Shown: piece by piece, positions 25,459 to 35,371 of the stretch
How positions within the stretch are numbered: the stretch's first letter is position 1
Layout: every line of letters begins with the position of its first letter
Source of the DNA: DASYAN01 sp963727755
Lineage (GTDB): Bacteria; Chloroflexota; Ktedonobacteria; Ktedonobacterales; Ktedonobacteraceae
Direction of reading: 5' to 3'
DNA: 64,000 bases
NCBI GenBank assembly: GCA_963727755.1
Contig: CAVSHN010000009.1
Span: 186,001-250,000 of the forward strand
The notes under the pieces: model-generated
Seen by the model: only the letters and a program-made list of their open reading frames with translations
Databases searched by the model: none
Told to the model about the DNA's origin: nothing
Program-made: the position numbers and the translations under genes

Positions 25459-26820
25459 CTAGTACAAAAATGATGTGTTTGCATCTTGATATGTCCACCC
25501 CGCTTGAGAATCGTTGCCAGCATCGACTAGGATAGGCACTCCTTGCAAGCGTCCATCATTATCAATAGACACGGTATAGAGCCCATTAGCGTGCAGAGTA
25601 TAATTTTGCCATTGTAAGCGATCGCGTGTCAAGAAGAGAAAGTTGCGGCTATCTGCTGCCCAGATACTATTGGGAACAGGCTGGAGCAGAGCATTGGGGG
25701 ATGACTGATCTCCAGAGAAATTTCCTAGTTGAGACTTGTTTGCATCGTTATCACGTAACAGCGCATATTGGTGCTGCTTCGCAATGGAGAGCAATTGGAG
25801 AGTGTATGGGCCATCAAGCAATAAGAACTGACTATCTGGTGACCAATAAGGAACACTACCTTGCTCAACTGGAAACTCCCATGATGTGTGCTTTTGGAGA
25901 TTTAGGATGGTATCAGTAGTGTCCGTACTGTAAAGGATAGCATTACCATCAGGCGACCAAGCAAATTGGGTACATGGACAAGTGGCAAGTGCAGTGGTGT
26001 GACCATCCACCGTGCCCAAGGTCAATTGTACCATCGGTCGATCGGTTGCATCGCTTTGTTGAGCAGATGACGATGGAAGAATAGTAGCATATAAAAAGCT
26101 GTGATCCTGGTGAGCGGGCTGCCACAAAATGCGTTCTAAAGGTCCCGCTAGAGGATGACCGGAAAGAGCATTGTTGGTAAAATAACGCACATCCGTTCCT
26201 GCAAGTGTCGTTGTAAAGATTCCATGCCTGTTGTCTCCGAGAATCTGAGAAGACTGACTGAGATATGAGAACGAAGGAATGGAATATGACTCTGGAAATG
26301 ATTTAAGAGCAATTTCACCAGGCTGATCGTTTTGCGAAATAAACCACTGGGCGGTTATTGAGTCGGTTGAGTCGGTTTGGGCCCCCTGTCTCGTCTGGCG
26401 ATAGAGTAAGCGAGTTCCAGTTGGATTCCAGATAGCGTTACTATAGCTTATGGTTAGATTAGAAAAGGCGATGGGAATCGGTGTTCCTCCATCAACGCCA
26501 ATAGTATTCTCAACGCTTGGAGTGTCTTCGGTCAACCCCGTAACGGGCTGAGCAATGAGGTGCTTGGAGGCGGAGGTCCCGGCAAAATATACGTCGAGTG
26601 TGCGATATGCTAAAATTTGATGAGTTGGTGACCAGCTATAGCCGATAACCGGGGTATCCTGAGCAACAATTTCAAATGCGTTTGCCCCATTGGGATCAAC
26701 TGTCCAGAGATGACCACCGCGTATAAAAGCGATTATCGTGCTGCCAAGATGCCCCGGGCTGCATGCTGACAAATTGCTCAACAGGAGTAGTAAAAGAACT
26801 ATATGCCATTGCTGCTTCAT
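25459..26820 (-). CDS. TolB-like beta-propeller lipoprotein
   Basis: 453 residues from the ATG at 26820. This start is chosen because it begins a lipoprotein signal (MKQQWHIVLLLLLLSNLSAC, lipobox LSAC) and has AGAGG upstream; the open frame to 26982 lacks both. The mature part has repeated WD40/TolB-like blades: IAFIRGGHLWTVDPNGANAF, IGYSWSPTHQILAYRT, FAWSPDGNAILYSTD, VPYWSPDSQFLLLDG, SIWAADSRNFLFLTRD. It is exported and anchored outside the membrane. No enzymatic residues are evident; a scaffold or sensor role is a guess. It is divergent from the histidine kinase gene. Confidence 0.8.
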   Translation of the reverse strand: MKQQWHIVLLLLLLSNLSACSPGHLGSTIIAFIRGGHLWTVDPNGANAFEIVAQDTPVIGYSWSPTHQILAYRTLDVYFAGTSASKHLIAQPVTGLTEDTPSVENTIGVDGGTPIPIAFSNLTISYSNAIWNPTGTRLLYRQTRQGAQTDSTDSITAQWFISQNDQPGEIALKSFPESYSIPSFSYLSQSSQILGDNRHGIFTTTLAGTDVRYFTNNALSGHPLAGPLERILWQPAHQDHSFLYATILPSSSAQQSDATDRPMVQLTLGTVDGHTTALATCPCTQFAWSPDGNAILYSTDTTDTILNLQKHTSWEFPVEQGSVPYWSPDSQFLLLDGPYTLQLLSIAKQHQYALLRDNDANKSQLGNFSGDQSSPNALLQPVPNSIWAADSRNFLFLTRDRLQWQNYTLHANGLYTVSIDNDGRLQGVPILVDAGNDSQAGWTYQDANTSFLY

Positions 26821-26925
26821 CAAACGCCTGCCTCTGATTCGTAGCTGCGAATTGAACTTGAAACGCTGGCAAAGCCAACGCTTAGCCAAAGATAGAAAGA
26901 ATATCGGATAGTAGAACCAATTTAC

Positions 26926-28695
26926 TTGTCTTTTTCTATGTGGTATGCTCTTTCTCAGAAACATAGGATAGCTATAACACAAATACTACAAACTGGTCAA
27001 GAAAACCTGATGAAATCGGTGGAACGTCTGTTATTTTTAGGAAATATAGAAGAGCATCGGCTGAGGCGGTACATCGGAGATACCCTGCTAGCAACTGTTC
27101 TAGCTCTTGGCGTTACCAGAATCATCTATGCTCTACACCTTTATCCTGCGATTCCCAATATATCATTCCTTTATCTTTTGATCGTACTCGGGCTATCTAG
27201 CACACGTGGACTTTACGCTGCTATCATTACCTCTATTATAGCAGTTCTATCATTTGATCTCTCTCTTACTGATCCCCTCCATACCTCCAGAATTGCCAAA
27301 CCCGAAGAATGGCTAGCACTGTTCATATTTCTGGTAACGGCAATCATTACTGGACGCCTAGCTTCTGCGCTGCGTTTGCGAGCTGAGCAAGCCACTCAGC
27401 ATGCAAAAGAAACGCGAGAGTTGTATGATCTGGTCAATGCCACGGCAAACGAAGAGATCCTGGAACGTCAGTTAAACATTGTAGCATGCGCTATTGTAAA
27501 AAACTTTGCTTCGTTAGGAATTCATGATTGTGCTTTTCTTGTACCAAATGCACGTGGACAGCTCGTTGTGCAGGCTAGTGCGTGCCAACCAGTGGAACAG
27601 GTAACTTTTCCTTCTGATGAGATGAAAACAGCTACAGCTGTCATGACAGAGAAAAATGTGATTGACTTCTATGATAATGCTATGACATCACTACCTACAA
27701 AAAACAATCTCCACCATTTTACACGAATAGTATCTACCAAGTCTTCTACAGCAAGCTATGTTCATTTACAACCCCTATACTCAGGACCGCGTGTTGTCGG
27801 AGTTACGCGCTTACTCATCGGAGGACGCATGCGACCTTTCCCCACTGAGCGAAATGGGCTATTGGGAAAAGAACGCTCCTCGCAAGCGGCCTACTTTTGG
27901 ACGTTTCTAGATCAGGCTGCCACAATGATTGAGCGGGCCCATTTACATCGTGAGGCAATGCAAATCGAATTACTCAAACGTACAGACTCGTTACGCTCTG
28001 CGCTCCTTTCTTCTGTCTCTCATGATCTACGTACGCCATTGTCCTCGATCAAGGCAGCGGCTAGTAGTCTGCTTCAGAAAGATGTGCAATGGGACGAGGA
28101 AGCCCGACGCAGTTTCCTATTAACGATTGAGCATGAAGCTGATCGTCTCAATCGTTTGGTTGGCAATCTGTTAGATATGTCACGTATCGAGGGAGGTGCA
28201 CTAAAACCCGAAAAAGAGTGGTATCCTATTAGTGAGTTAATACATGATGTTTTAGGTCACCTACAAACTGTCTTGCAGGAACGTGAAGTGCATGTCTGTC
28301 TTCCTGAAGATCTACCTCCCGTTGAGTTAGATTACTTGCAGATAGATCAAGTTATGACAAACCTCCTTGAAAATGCTGCGCGTTATACACCCCCACACTT
28401 GCCTATTGAAATAACAGGCGAGGCTACTAGCGAATATGTCACCATCAGAGTTGCCGATCATGGACCAGGCATCCCCTCCCGTGATCTGGAACGGATCTTT
28501 GACAAGTTCTATCGCGTATCTGGAACGATTCGCAGGACCTCTAGTGCCATGGGAACTGGTTTGGGGCTGGCAGTCTGTCGCGGGCTAATTGAGGCCCATG
28601 GTGGACATATCTGGGCGGAGAACCGTCCCGATGGAGGTGCTATCTTTCACTTCACGTTACCGCGAACAAAGACAGGAGGGAGAATCCATGAGTAA
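26926..28695 (+). CDS. KdpD-type sensor histidine kinase lacking the KdpD N-terminal domains
   Basis: 589 residues if the ATG at 26926 is used; an in-frame ATG at 27010 (MKSVERLLFLGN) is an equally plausible start, and neither has a strong ribosome-binding site. Membrane helices of DUF4118 type lie at ~55-160 (LYLLIVLGLSSTRGLYAAII). A GAF-like region follows, then HisKA with the phospho-His in LSSVSHDLRTPLSSIKAA, and HATPase boxes VMTNLLENAARYTPP (N), VADHGPGIPSRDLERIFDKF (G1/F) and MGTGLGLAVCRGLIEAHGG (G2). The KdpD-N and Usp domains are absent and no kdpFABC is seen. Its stop overlaps the regulator start by 8 nt, so both are co-translated. Confidence 0.9.
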   Translation: MSFSMWYALSQKHRIAITQILQTGQENLMKSVERLLFLGNIEEHRLRRYIGDTLLATVLALGVTRIIYALHLYPAIPNISFLYLLIVLGLSSTRGLYAAIITSIIAVLSFDLSLTDPLHTSRIAKPEEWLALFIFLVTAIITGRLASALRLRAEQATQHAKETRELYDLVNATANEEILERQLNIVACAIVKNFASLGIHDCAFLVPNARGQLVVQASACQPVEQVTFPSDEMKTATAVMTEKNVIDFYDNAMTSLPTKNNLHHFTRIVSTKSSTASYVHLQPLYSGPRVVGVTRLLIGGRMRPFPTERNGLLGKERSSQAAYFWTFLDQAATMIERAHLHREAMQIELLKRTDSLRSALLSSVSHDLRTPLSSIKAAASSLLQKDVQWDEEARRSFLLTIEHEADRLNRLVGNLLDMSRIEGGALKPEKEWYPISELIHDVLGHLQTVLQEREVHVCLPEDLPPVELDYLQIDQVMTNLLENAARYTPPHLPIEITGEATSEYVTIRVADHGPGIPSRDLERIFDKFYRVSGTIRRTSSAMGTGLGLAVCRGLIEAHGGHIWAENRPDGGAIFHFTLPRTKTGGRIHE

Positions 28696-29398
28696 GAGCG
28701 GTGCTCGTATCCTCGTTGTTGATGATGAAATTGAAATCTTGCGTGCATTGCAACGCAGTTTGACTATGCATGGTTTTGAGGTATTTACAGCTCCTAGTGG
28801 GGAGGAAGCACTGGAGAGTGTCTCCCGCCATCGCCCTGACCTCATTCTGCTCGACCTAGGTTTACCTGGTATAAGCGGGTTGGAAGTCTGCCAGCGGGTG
28901 CGCACACAATCAAACGTACCTATTATTGTCCTTTCCGTCAAAAATAGAGAACACGACAAAGTGCAGGCTTTAGATCTTGGAGCCGATGATTATGTCTCTA
29001 AACCTTTTGGTATAAATGAAGTGTTAGCGCGTGTTCGCGTAGCTCTTCGTCACACAGCCCAAGTTCAAGCCGGCACTGAGCCAGTATTTACTGCTGGCCC
29101 TTTGAGTGTCAATTTCGCCCAACGCCTTGTCCAAGTCAATGGACAGGAAGTGAAGCTAACGCCAACTGAATATGATCTACTCAAAGCTCTGATCAAAAAC
29201 AATGGGAAAATCATGACTCGACAAATGTTGCTCTCGCAAGTTTGGGGAACAGGCTATGGTACTGAAGCCCACTATTTGCATGTCTATATTGGTCAGTTGC
29301 GGCGTAAGGTCGAGCCTGATGCCACTCATCCCCGTTTTATCCTGACAGTATCAGGAGTCGGCTATCGTTTTAATGCTGATGAACCAGATGTCTCATAG
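28688..29398 (+). CDS. KdpE-like OmpR/PhoB-family response regulator
   Basis: 236 residues from the ATG at 28688, preceded by AGGAGGGA. The receiver domain has DD in ILVVDDEIEI, phospho-Asp in LILLDLGLPGISGLE, and Lys in DDYVSKPFGINEVLAR. The C-terminal winged helix has LTPTEYDLLKALIKNNGK and a VYIGQLRRKVEPD recognition region. It is expected to be phosphorylated by the kinase encoded just upstream. Targets are unknown; the KdpE resemblance suggests ion or osmotic signals, but this is weak without kdp genes. Confidence 0.92.
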   Translation: MSKSGARILVVDDEIEILRALQRSLTMHGFEVFTAPSGEEALESVSRHRPDLILLDLGLPGISGLEVCQRVRTQSNVPIIVLSVKNREHDKVQALDLGADDYVSKPFGINEVLARVRVALRHTAQVQAGTEPVFTAGPLSVNFAQRLVQVNGQEVKLTPTEYDLLKALIKNNGKIMTRQMLLSQVWGTGYGTEAHYLHVYIGQLRRKVEPDATHPRFILTVSGVGYRFNADEPDVS

Positions 29399-29641
29399 TT
29401 TTTGCTGCTCTCTCCTGTCCAAATTGTCGTTAGCTCTTCAGTGCCTGATCTCTAGTTGCTTGCAGCTAGTTGTGTAGTATACTAATACGGATGTTTTTAG
29501 CAAGCCGCCCTGTAACTCCCCTAGATTCAGATATGGGGATATAAGGGGCGTTCCTTTGCGATGACAGCTTACCAAATTTATTGCAGAGACAGGTTCGAGT
29601 AGAGCATTGGATAGAACTGTAGATGCAATAGCATATAGAAA
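29399..29641. other. Intergenic, no gene seen
   Basis: 243 nt between the response regulator and Nudix genes. A CCCCTAGATTCAGATATGGGG hairpin-like stretch near 29518-29538 may end the two-component transcript. Nothing else is recognised. Confidence 0.4.
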
Positions 29642-30130
29642 ATGAGAGAAGGAGAAGATCCAGGAGTGGGAGAGAAATTGAAAGGCCTACTTGCAGGCAT
29701 GATTTTTCGGCTTATCGCCCTGCTCACATTAGGGAAGATTTCTCCCATACTGAGTGCTTGTATTATTATTGAATGCGAGGGGAAATTCCTGCTCCTCGAT
29801 CGCTCTGACGGTCTGGGTTATGCCATCCCCGGAGGAATTGTGCGTTACAGAGAAACTCTTGAGCAATGTATCCTGCGCGAAGCACAGGAAGAAACGGGAT
29901 ATAATGTCGCTATTCACAGCATTGTAGGGATTTATTCCTCTCCCAAGCGCGATCCTCGTTTGCGTTCCGTCTCCGTTGCCTATAAGGGATCTATTATTGA
30001 CGGGCAAGAACATGGCTCAAAGGAGGGTCAAACTTGTTGGCTCACCCCAGGGGAAGCTTTTGGCCATATGGCTTTTGATTGTGAACTTATGCTCAAAGAT
30101 TACCTGAGTGGTCATCAGCGGTTATCGTAG
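29642..30130 (+). CDS. Nudix hydrolase
   Basis: 162 residues. The Nudix box GIVRYRETLEQCILREAQEE then TGY fits Gx5Ex7REUxEExGU, with all metal-binding glutamates present. An N-terminal hydrophobic stretch (LLAGMIFRLIALLTLGKISP) precedes the fold and could be a membrane anchor or just a buried helix. Substrate is a nucleoside diphosphate derivative of unknown identity. It is monocistronic. Confidence 0.88.
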   Translation: MREGEDPGVGEKLKGLLAGMIFRLIALLTLGKISPILSACIIIECEGKFLLLDRSDGLGYAIPGGIVRYRETLEQCILREAQEETGYNVAIHSIVGIYSSPKRDPRLRSVSVAYKGSIIDGQEHGSKEGQTCWLTPGEAFGHMAFDCELMLKDYLSGHQRLS

Positions 30131-30457
30131 TTATTAGACATCTCGCTGAATAAGCAGAGACCAGCACGGGCCCATGCTCTTCTGCAAGTCATGCAAGGAA
30201 CACTGTCTGAAATACGTAATATGATCATTGAAATAGGTTGCGCCTTCCATAACTTTCGTCTTCGGCTCGATCTGTGGCTTCCTATCCCCGAATCGGAATA
30301 AAGTCTATTAATAGGAGGGATTTGATCATTTTGATCTCTGTAACTGTAGAGAAAGTCACATCTATCTCTTGCAGTTTTAGCCCTTGGTTAATGAATCCCT
30401 TCTTGTAATTATTGCTGCGGTTTGTCAAGCACCATTTCATGTCCTGAAGATTCTATA
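30131..30457. other. Intergenic between convergent genes, nothing recognised
   Basis: 327 nt between the Nudix stop and the end of the kinase-like gene on the opposite strand. No ORF, RNA or clear terminator was identified. Confidence 0.4.
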
Positions 30458-32119
30458 CTATCTAGATGATATTTCAGGAAATTTCGACGTGCTATTAAAA
30501 AAAACTTCAGTCCCGCTGTCCCTTTTAAACAGTGTACGCAAACGATGTTGTTTCTCATGTTCCAAAATTGCCGCATCGCAAAAGCCTGATTTTCTTAGCG
30601 CTTGTTCTAGTAATTGAGTACCTAAAACATAAGATACGAGTTGTGGATGCCTACGAGTGATTACTGCCAGAAAAATCGCCTCTAATAGTTCTATCATATG
30701 ACGACTTTGTTTCTTGTTAGTAAACCATTTTTGCATGTTAGGATGTTTCATGATAGCATCTAAGACTTGCTGTCTTCTTTGTAATATCTTCAATCCTCTT
30801 TCTGTATGCTGCAAGCGTAACTCTCCGCTTTCAACTTGTGTAATACTGCATTCTTTACTTATAATGATTTCACGGTATACACTACCCAGTATGAGTGAAG
30901 CTTCAAATTCAGCTACACTCTTTTCTCGTCTAGGACTGGGATCAATAAGGTGAAGTTTTCCTGCCTCATCAAAAATGATATTGCCAAAATGCAAATCGCC
31001 ATGAGTAAAAGCAGGAATTTTAGCAGTTGCAAAGACGCCATCTAACGATGAACTTGATTGCTTAAGCCAGGAAAGAAGGACAGGTAAATTCATGACTTGT
31101 TCACCATTTACCGTGAATGTTTCCTTTTCCGGGGAGGTTGGCATTTCTTTTGAGAAAATATTCCGAAGACCTTCCAAACGTCGTTCTATTATGGGGAGAA
31201 GTCTCTGAGAAAAATGATGCTGTTCATAAGAGGATGCTCCCTTTGACCATAATTCTTGATCAACCTGCGAGAGCATAGTATCCAGCTTGCCCAAAAATTC
31301 TTTATCTGTCATGTGTTCAAAAATTGTCTCCTCGACCGCTTTTCCTTTTAGATAAGGCATGACATAATACAATTCCCCATCCTTAATATTCATATCTACA
31401 ATATTCACTATGCTATCTATACCTGCTGCCCTCATCTCCTGCATTCTTCTTACTTGACGAAGTAAACGATCACATTTTTCTCTACCAGCAACTCTTTTGA
31501 CAACATATTGTTCGCTTGCTTTGGTCTCCATAAGACGAATAGAGCCCATAGTGGATTTTGCATCAAGGTTTTCCGTTTCTTTTAACTGTTCACAGTAAGT
31601 TGGAGAGTCATACCTTGCTAGGTAATTTGGAAGAAATACGGCATCAGACTTTCGCATTTCTTCCATAGGCAGGGGCTTCCATCCATATGTTTCACCTTGT
31701 TTCCCAGGCTTAATAACTCTAGCAGGTATCATCTCCTTCTTTCGGGATAACATAGCCTGATGGCGTTGGTCGTTAGGGAGAAAAGGAGCTTCTTTCCTCG
31801 CTTCAATTGGATGATCAGTGTTTTCTGTCACTAATTTTTGAGATGATATGCAGAGCAAATCATCTCTTGGTAAGTCTAGATGAAGCCTTTCACACAATTG
31901 CCTAAGAAAGTCTTTTTTTTCTTTTTTATCGGTACTTATATCAATTGTATGCTCAATTTTTTCTGCCCCGGAATTGTGAGATGATATGTGGGACAAATCG
32001 TCTCTTGGCGAGTCTAGATGAAGCCTTTCACACAGTTGCCTATGATAGTCTTTTTTTTCTTTCTCATTGGTTTTTGGCTCAATGGCTTTTCCACGATCTG
32101 ATGCTTTTTCTAGAACCAT
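30458..32119 (-). CDS. APH-fold kinase-like protein with duplicated N-terminal module
   Basis: 553 residues; GGAG 8 nt before the ATG. Two 46-residue tandem modules (first EKKDYHRQLCERLHLDSPRD, second EKKDFLRQLCERLHLDLPRD) occupy residues ~20-110. The C-terminal half is an aminoglycoside-phosphotransferase/choline-kinase type fold: Lys in EQYVVKRVAGREKC, a hinge-like YYVMPYLKGKAVEE, catalytic loop FTHGDLHFGNIIFDEAGK, and metal-binding LIDPS. It may phosphorylate a small molecule or a protein. Its C-terminal half is paralogous to the divergent gene at 32617-35036. A TTGTCCCT motif lies 221 nt upstream. Confidence 0.8.
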   Translation of the reverse strand: MVLEKASDRGKAIEPKTNEKEKKDYHRQLCERLHLDSPRDDLSHISSHNSGAEKIEHTIDISTDKKEKKDFLRQLCERLHLDLPRDDLLCISSQKLVTENTDHPIEARKEAPFLPNDQRHQAMLSRKKEMIPARVIKPGKQGETYGWKPLPMEEMRKSDAVFLPNYLARYDSPTYCEQLKETENLDAKSTMGSIRLMETKASEQYVVKRVAGREKCDRLLRQVRRMQEMRAAGIDSIVNIVDMNIKDGELYYVMPYLKGKAVEETIFEHMTDKEFLGKLDTMLSQVDQELWSKGASSYEQHHFSQRLLPIIERRLEGLRNIFSKEMPTSPEKETFTVNGEQVMNLPVLLSWLKQSSSSLDGVFATAKIPAFTHGDLHFGNIIFDEAGKLHLIDPSPRREKSVAEFEASLILGSVYREIIISKECSITQVESGELRLQHTERGLKILQRRQQVLDAIMKHPNMQKWFTNKKQSRHMIELLEAIFLAVITRRHPQLVSYVLGTQLLEQALRKSGFCDAAILEHEKQHRLRTLFKRDSGTEVFFNSTSKFPEISSR

Positions 32120-32339
32120 TTGTTATTCTCCTTACATTAATAAAAGTACATAATGAATTCTCTGTGTTTTTTTACTCGTATCTACTCAGATGCCCCTTTT
32201 TGGAGCCGCTTCTCAAGCCAATTGTATTCAAGATGATAAACAGATGTATATCTCTTCATCTGGGTTGAGAGCTGTCTTCATAATGATACCTTCCTGAGTA
32301 GTCTCTTCTATAAAGTATATACCATGGAAAAGGGATCTT

Positions 32340-32362
32340 CCAGGGGGGAAAGAGGGACAATT
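32340..32362 (-). promoter_or_regulatory. TTGTCCCT-type motif upstream of the kinase-like gene
   Basis: On the - strand: TTGTCCCTCTTTCCCCCCTG then GAAG. The adjacent sequence (ACTTCAGCTCACAGCGACCC, + strand) also resembles the element beside the motif at 52634 and its duplicates. Confidence 0.55.
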
Positions 32363-32481
32363 TGGGAACAAAGCGAACAACTTCAGCTCACAGCGACCCT
32401 GGTTACTTAGGTAATGAGCTGCATCAACAAAAAAGACTGCTCGTTAAAACTGCAAAGAGAGTAATCTTTCTCCCGTCCTCA

Positions 32482-32506
32482 AAATTGTCCCTCATTTTGA
32501 CTAGGA
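32482..32506 (+). promoter_or_regulatory. TTGTCCCT-type motif upstream of the Fic-kinase gene
   Basis: TTGTCCCTCATTTTGACTAG on the + strand, 111 nt before the ATG at 32617. With the inverted copy at 32340-32362, each of the two divergent genes has its own copy oriented toward it. Confidence 0.55.
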
Positions 32507-32616
32507 TTTTCTGATATATTTTGGGTATAGTTGACATTAGTAGGTGCGTTTTGTTGTTGAAATAGATGTTCAAAAATAGCCATGTTCTAACTACTTTATC
32601 AAAAGAAGGTGTTACT

Positions 32617-35036
32617 ATGAAGGATGTATCTATTCCTCGTGGCACAGATCTGCCTGAGGAGAGAAGAGAAAGGTCTGAATCCTCAAGATTTAAACCAGAC
32701 AGCCAAACAGGTAAAAAAGACAAGACTGGCCCTTTTACAAGTCCCGAGTTAAATCGGTATTGCAGGACGTTTGAGAGATACAAAGACCAACCGCCAATAC
32801 ATCCGTCAGACGTTCCTACACACCAAATGACAAAGTATGACAGGCCCTCTACATCAGTGGAAGAAGGCACGCGAGGAGGCAATGCGCCACGAGAAAGTCG
32901 CACCGGAGACAGTCATTTTACCCCAGAGGCAGGAGAAAGTGCGTCTCACCCCCGAGATGATAGAGAAGCTGTCTCAACTGGGAACGAAAGAGAATTAGAC
33001 AGACAATATTATATTCGCAAGGCTTTGAGCAATCTTGCAGCCACCAGCCGTACGTCAGCTGGTACTATTGATACCAGTGGTTCACGAGGTAAAGAACGCC
33101 TTATGCAAGCGACTTCTGGTGACGAAGCCGCTAAAAAAGCGGTTTCGAATTATGCAGCTGTTCTGGAATATCTTTATGATGAGAAAGGTCGCGAATTCGG
33201 TTCGGCTGATGATCTGAGAAGATTTGTAGAACAGGTGGCACGCAATATAAATGCCGGTATTACAAGAGAAGGAGTGTTATTGCGGGAAACAGATTCTGGT
33301 AAATTTCCATACACACCGGTACAGCATCTTGAAAGAGAAAATAACCAGTTTTACAATGAGCTTTTTTGCCGTTTTGGCGATCCAGATATTGACTCTGTGG
33401 AAACAGCGGCTTGGATCGAATATCGCGTGAAATCTCACGGATCACTTCTTTGCTGACGGATGTGGTAGGATATCCTCTGCCCTTACGGCATATGTCGGTA
33501 TGCGTGCAGGGGTAGAACTGCCAACATTCTCGGAACGCAGTGAGATATTCCAGCATGGACCCAAAGAATTGCGTACCACGCCTGATCCTCTTGTGGACAA
33601 ACAATTTCTCACATGGTTGGAATATTATCGTTCCAAATATTCAGAGAGGCATCAAAGGCATTATCCCGGTCAAATAATATGTAAGCAGCAAGTAGACAAA
33701 TTATTATCTTCACCAAAACAAGGGGTGCAAAGGATTCGACGAGTCAGAAGTGAGTTACAGATTAACCAGGGGGAAGTGCCTTCTCTCCCTGATAATCACC
33801 AGGCCATAGTATCCGGGGAGAATAACAAGGTACTTGCTATGGTTATTCCAGCAGTTGGCAAGAACGTTGAGCCCCTTGCTCTGCAGAACACGGACGCTGC
33901 TGCAAGCTTGATGGATGGGATCAAGACTCCCGCAAACCTCTGTAAGTCTGGGAAGCAAGGTAAAACATATACACTGAAGCTTCTTTCTAGAGAGACGGGA
34001 AACTTTGATGCAAAAACCGGGTATGGTGGCTCTGTTCGTGTTATGGAGACTAAAGCAGGTGAACAATATGTTGTCAAAATATCCGCTGGTAGACGAGAGA
34101 ATGGTAACTTGCTTCGTCAAGCAAGAAGAATGCAGGAGATGAGGGCAGCAGGCATAGCTATCATACCAGAAATAGTAGATATAAATATTAAGGATGAAAA
34201 ATTATATTATGTCATGCCTTATCTAAAAGGTGAAGCGGCCGATGAGGCATTTTTCGAACACATGACTGATGAAGAATTTTTGGGCAAGCTGAATACTATG
34301 CTCTCGCATTTTGATCAAGAATTATGGTCAAAGGGAGCATCCTCTCATGAACAGCATCATTTTTCTCAGAGACGTTTCTTACAAGTAAGACGAGGTTTGG
34401 AAGGTATTCAAAATGTTTCCTCAGAAGGAGTACGAGTGTTACTGGAAAAGGAAACATTTACGGTAAATGATGAACGAGTCACTAGTTTACCTGTCCTTCT
34501 TTCCTGGCTCAAGCAATCAAGTTCGTTGCTAGATGGCGTCTTTGCAGCTGCTAAAGATTCCTCTTTTTACTTACGGCGATTTGCATTTTGGCAATATCAT
34601 TTTTGATGAAGCAGGAAAACCTCATCTTATTGATGTCAGTATGCATAAGGAACAAGAAAAAAGCGTTATTGAATTTGAAGCTGCCAAAATACTGATGAGT
34701 TTTTATCAGCAAATCATTAGAAATAATGAGTATAACATTACTAAAGCTGAAAATGGAGAATTGCAGTTGAAATATACAGAAAGAGGACTGGAGATCTTGC
34801 AAAGAAGACAGCAAGCCTTAGATGCTATTATGAAACATCCTGACATGCAAAAATGGTTTGTTGACAAGCAAAAAAGTCGCTTTATGATAGAACTATCAGA
34901 AGCGCTTTGTTTTGTAACAATCTTTAATATGCGTCCTAAGAAACAACAACTCGGAACTTATGTTTTAGGTACCCGGTTACTAGAACAAGCGATAAAAAAT
35001 CAGGTTTTTTGCAATACAGCGATTTTTGGATCATAA
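32617..35036 (+). pseudogene. Fic-like domain fused to APH-fold kinase-like domain, two frameshifts
   Basis: Start at 32617 (MKDVSIPRGTD), with GAAGG upstream. Removing an extra A near 33430 joins AAWIEYRV to NLTDHFFADGCGRISSALTA, a Fic-like motif (canonical HPFxDGNGR; here HFFADGCGR, with Pro to Phe and Asn to Cys). Removing an extra G near 34557 joins GVFAAAK to IPLFTYGDLHFGNII. The full reading is ~805 residues: disordered N-terminus (~130), Fic-like domain (~130-330), linker, kinase-like domain (to 805) with Lys in EQYVVKISAGR and LIDVS. The HGD catalytic His is Tyr here. Both breaks are single-base insertions, so the gene may be intact in reality. Each domain type can modify proteins with nucleotides or phosphate; effector or toxin roles are inferred. 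Confidence 0.75.
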
Positions 35037-35269
35037 GAAGTAAAATCATTGTATCACAATCTTGCCTTCAAAACCACGAACAGAAGTTCCTATCATACAT
35101 GCCAGGCAAGCACTCGAAGAAACAAAGCAGGTGCTCTGGCTTTGGACTCTGTCTCAACTTCCAGACTTCCAGACTTCCAGAAACAGATTTGACACAGCGA
35201 AACAGAGATGCTAGACTTGCTCTAGCTGGTCTACAACAGACAGCCGAAGAGAGTTTTGCAGGTTCCCAA
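35037..35269. other. Intergenic with short direct repeats
   Basis: Contains three adjacent copies of an 8-bp unit (ACTTCCAG) near 35157-35180. Short ORFs here have no ribosome-binding site or family likeness and are not called. Confidence 0.4.
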
Positions 35270-35299
35270 GACTAGCCATCTGCAGGCTAGTCCTTTTTT
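35270..35299 (+). terminator. Intrinsic terminator before mnmA
   Basis: Perfect 8-bp stem GACTAGCC / GGCTAGTC with a 7-nt loop followed by CTTTTTT. It separates the Fic-kinase gene from mnmA. Confidence 0.85.
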
Positions 35300-35371
35300 C
35301 TAGCTGTCGACGAGGATCTCGTGATTGAATAATTGAGATAGCAAGGCATTACAACTACAGGAAATTTCGCT

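Noticed and set aside
35009..35275. 88-codon + strand frame after the Fic-kinase gene
   Set aside because: No ribosome-binding site and no family likeness, contains short simple repeats and ends at the terminator.
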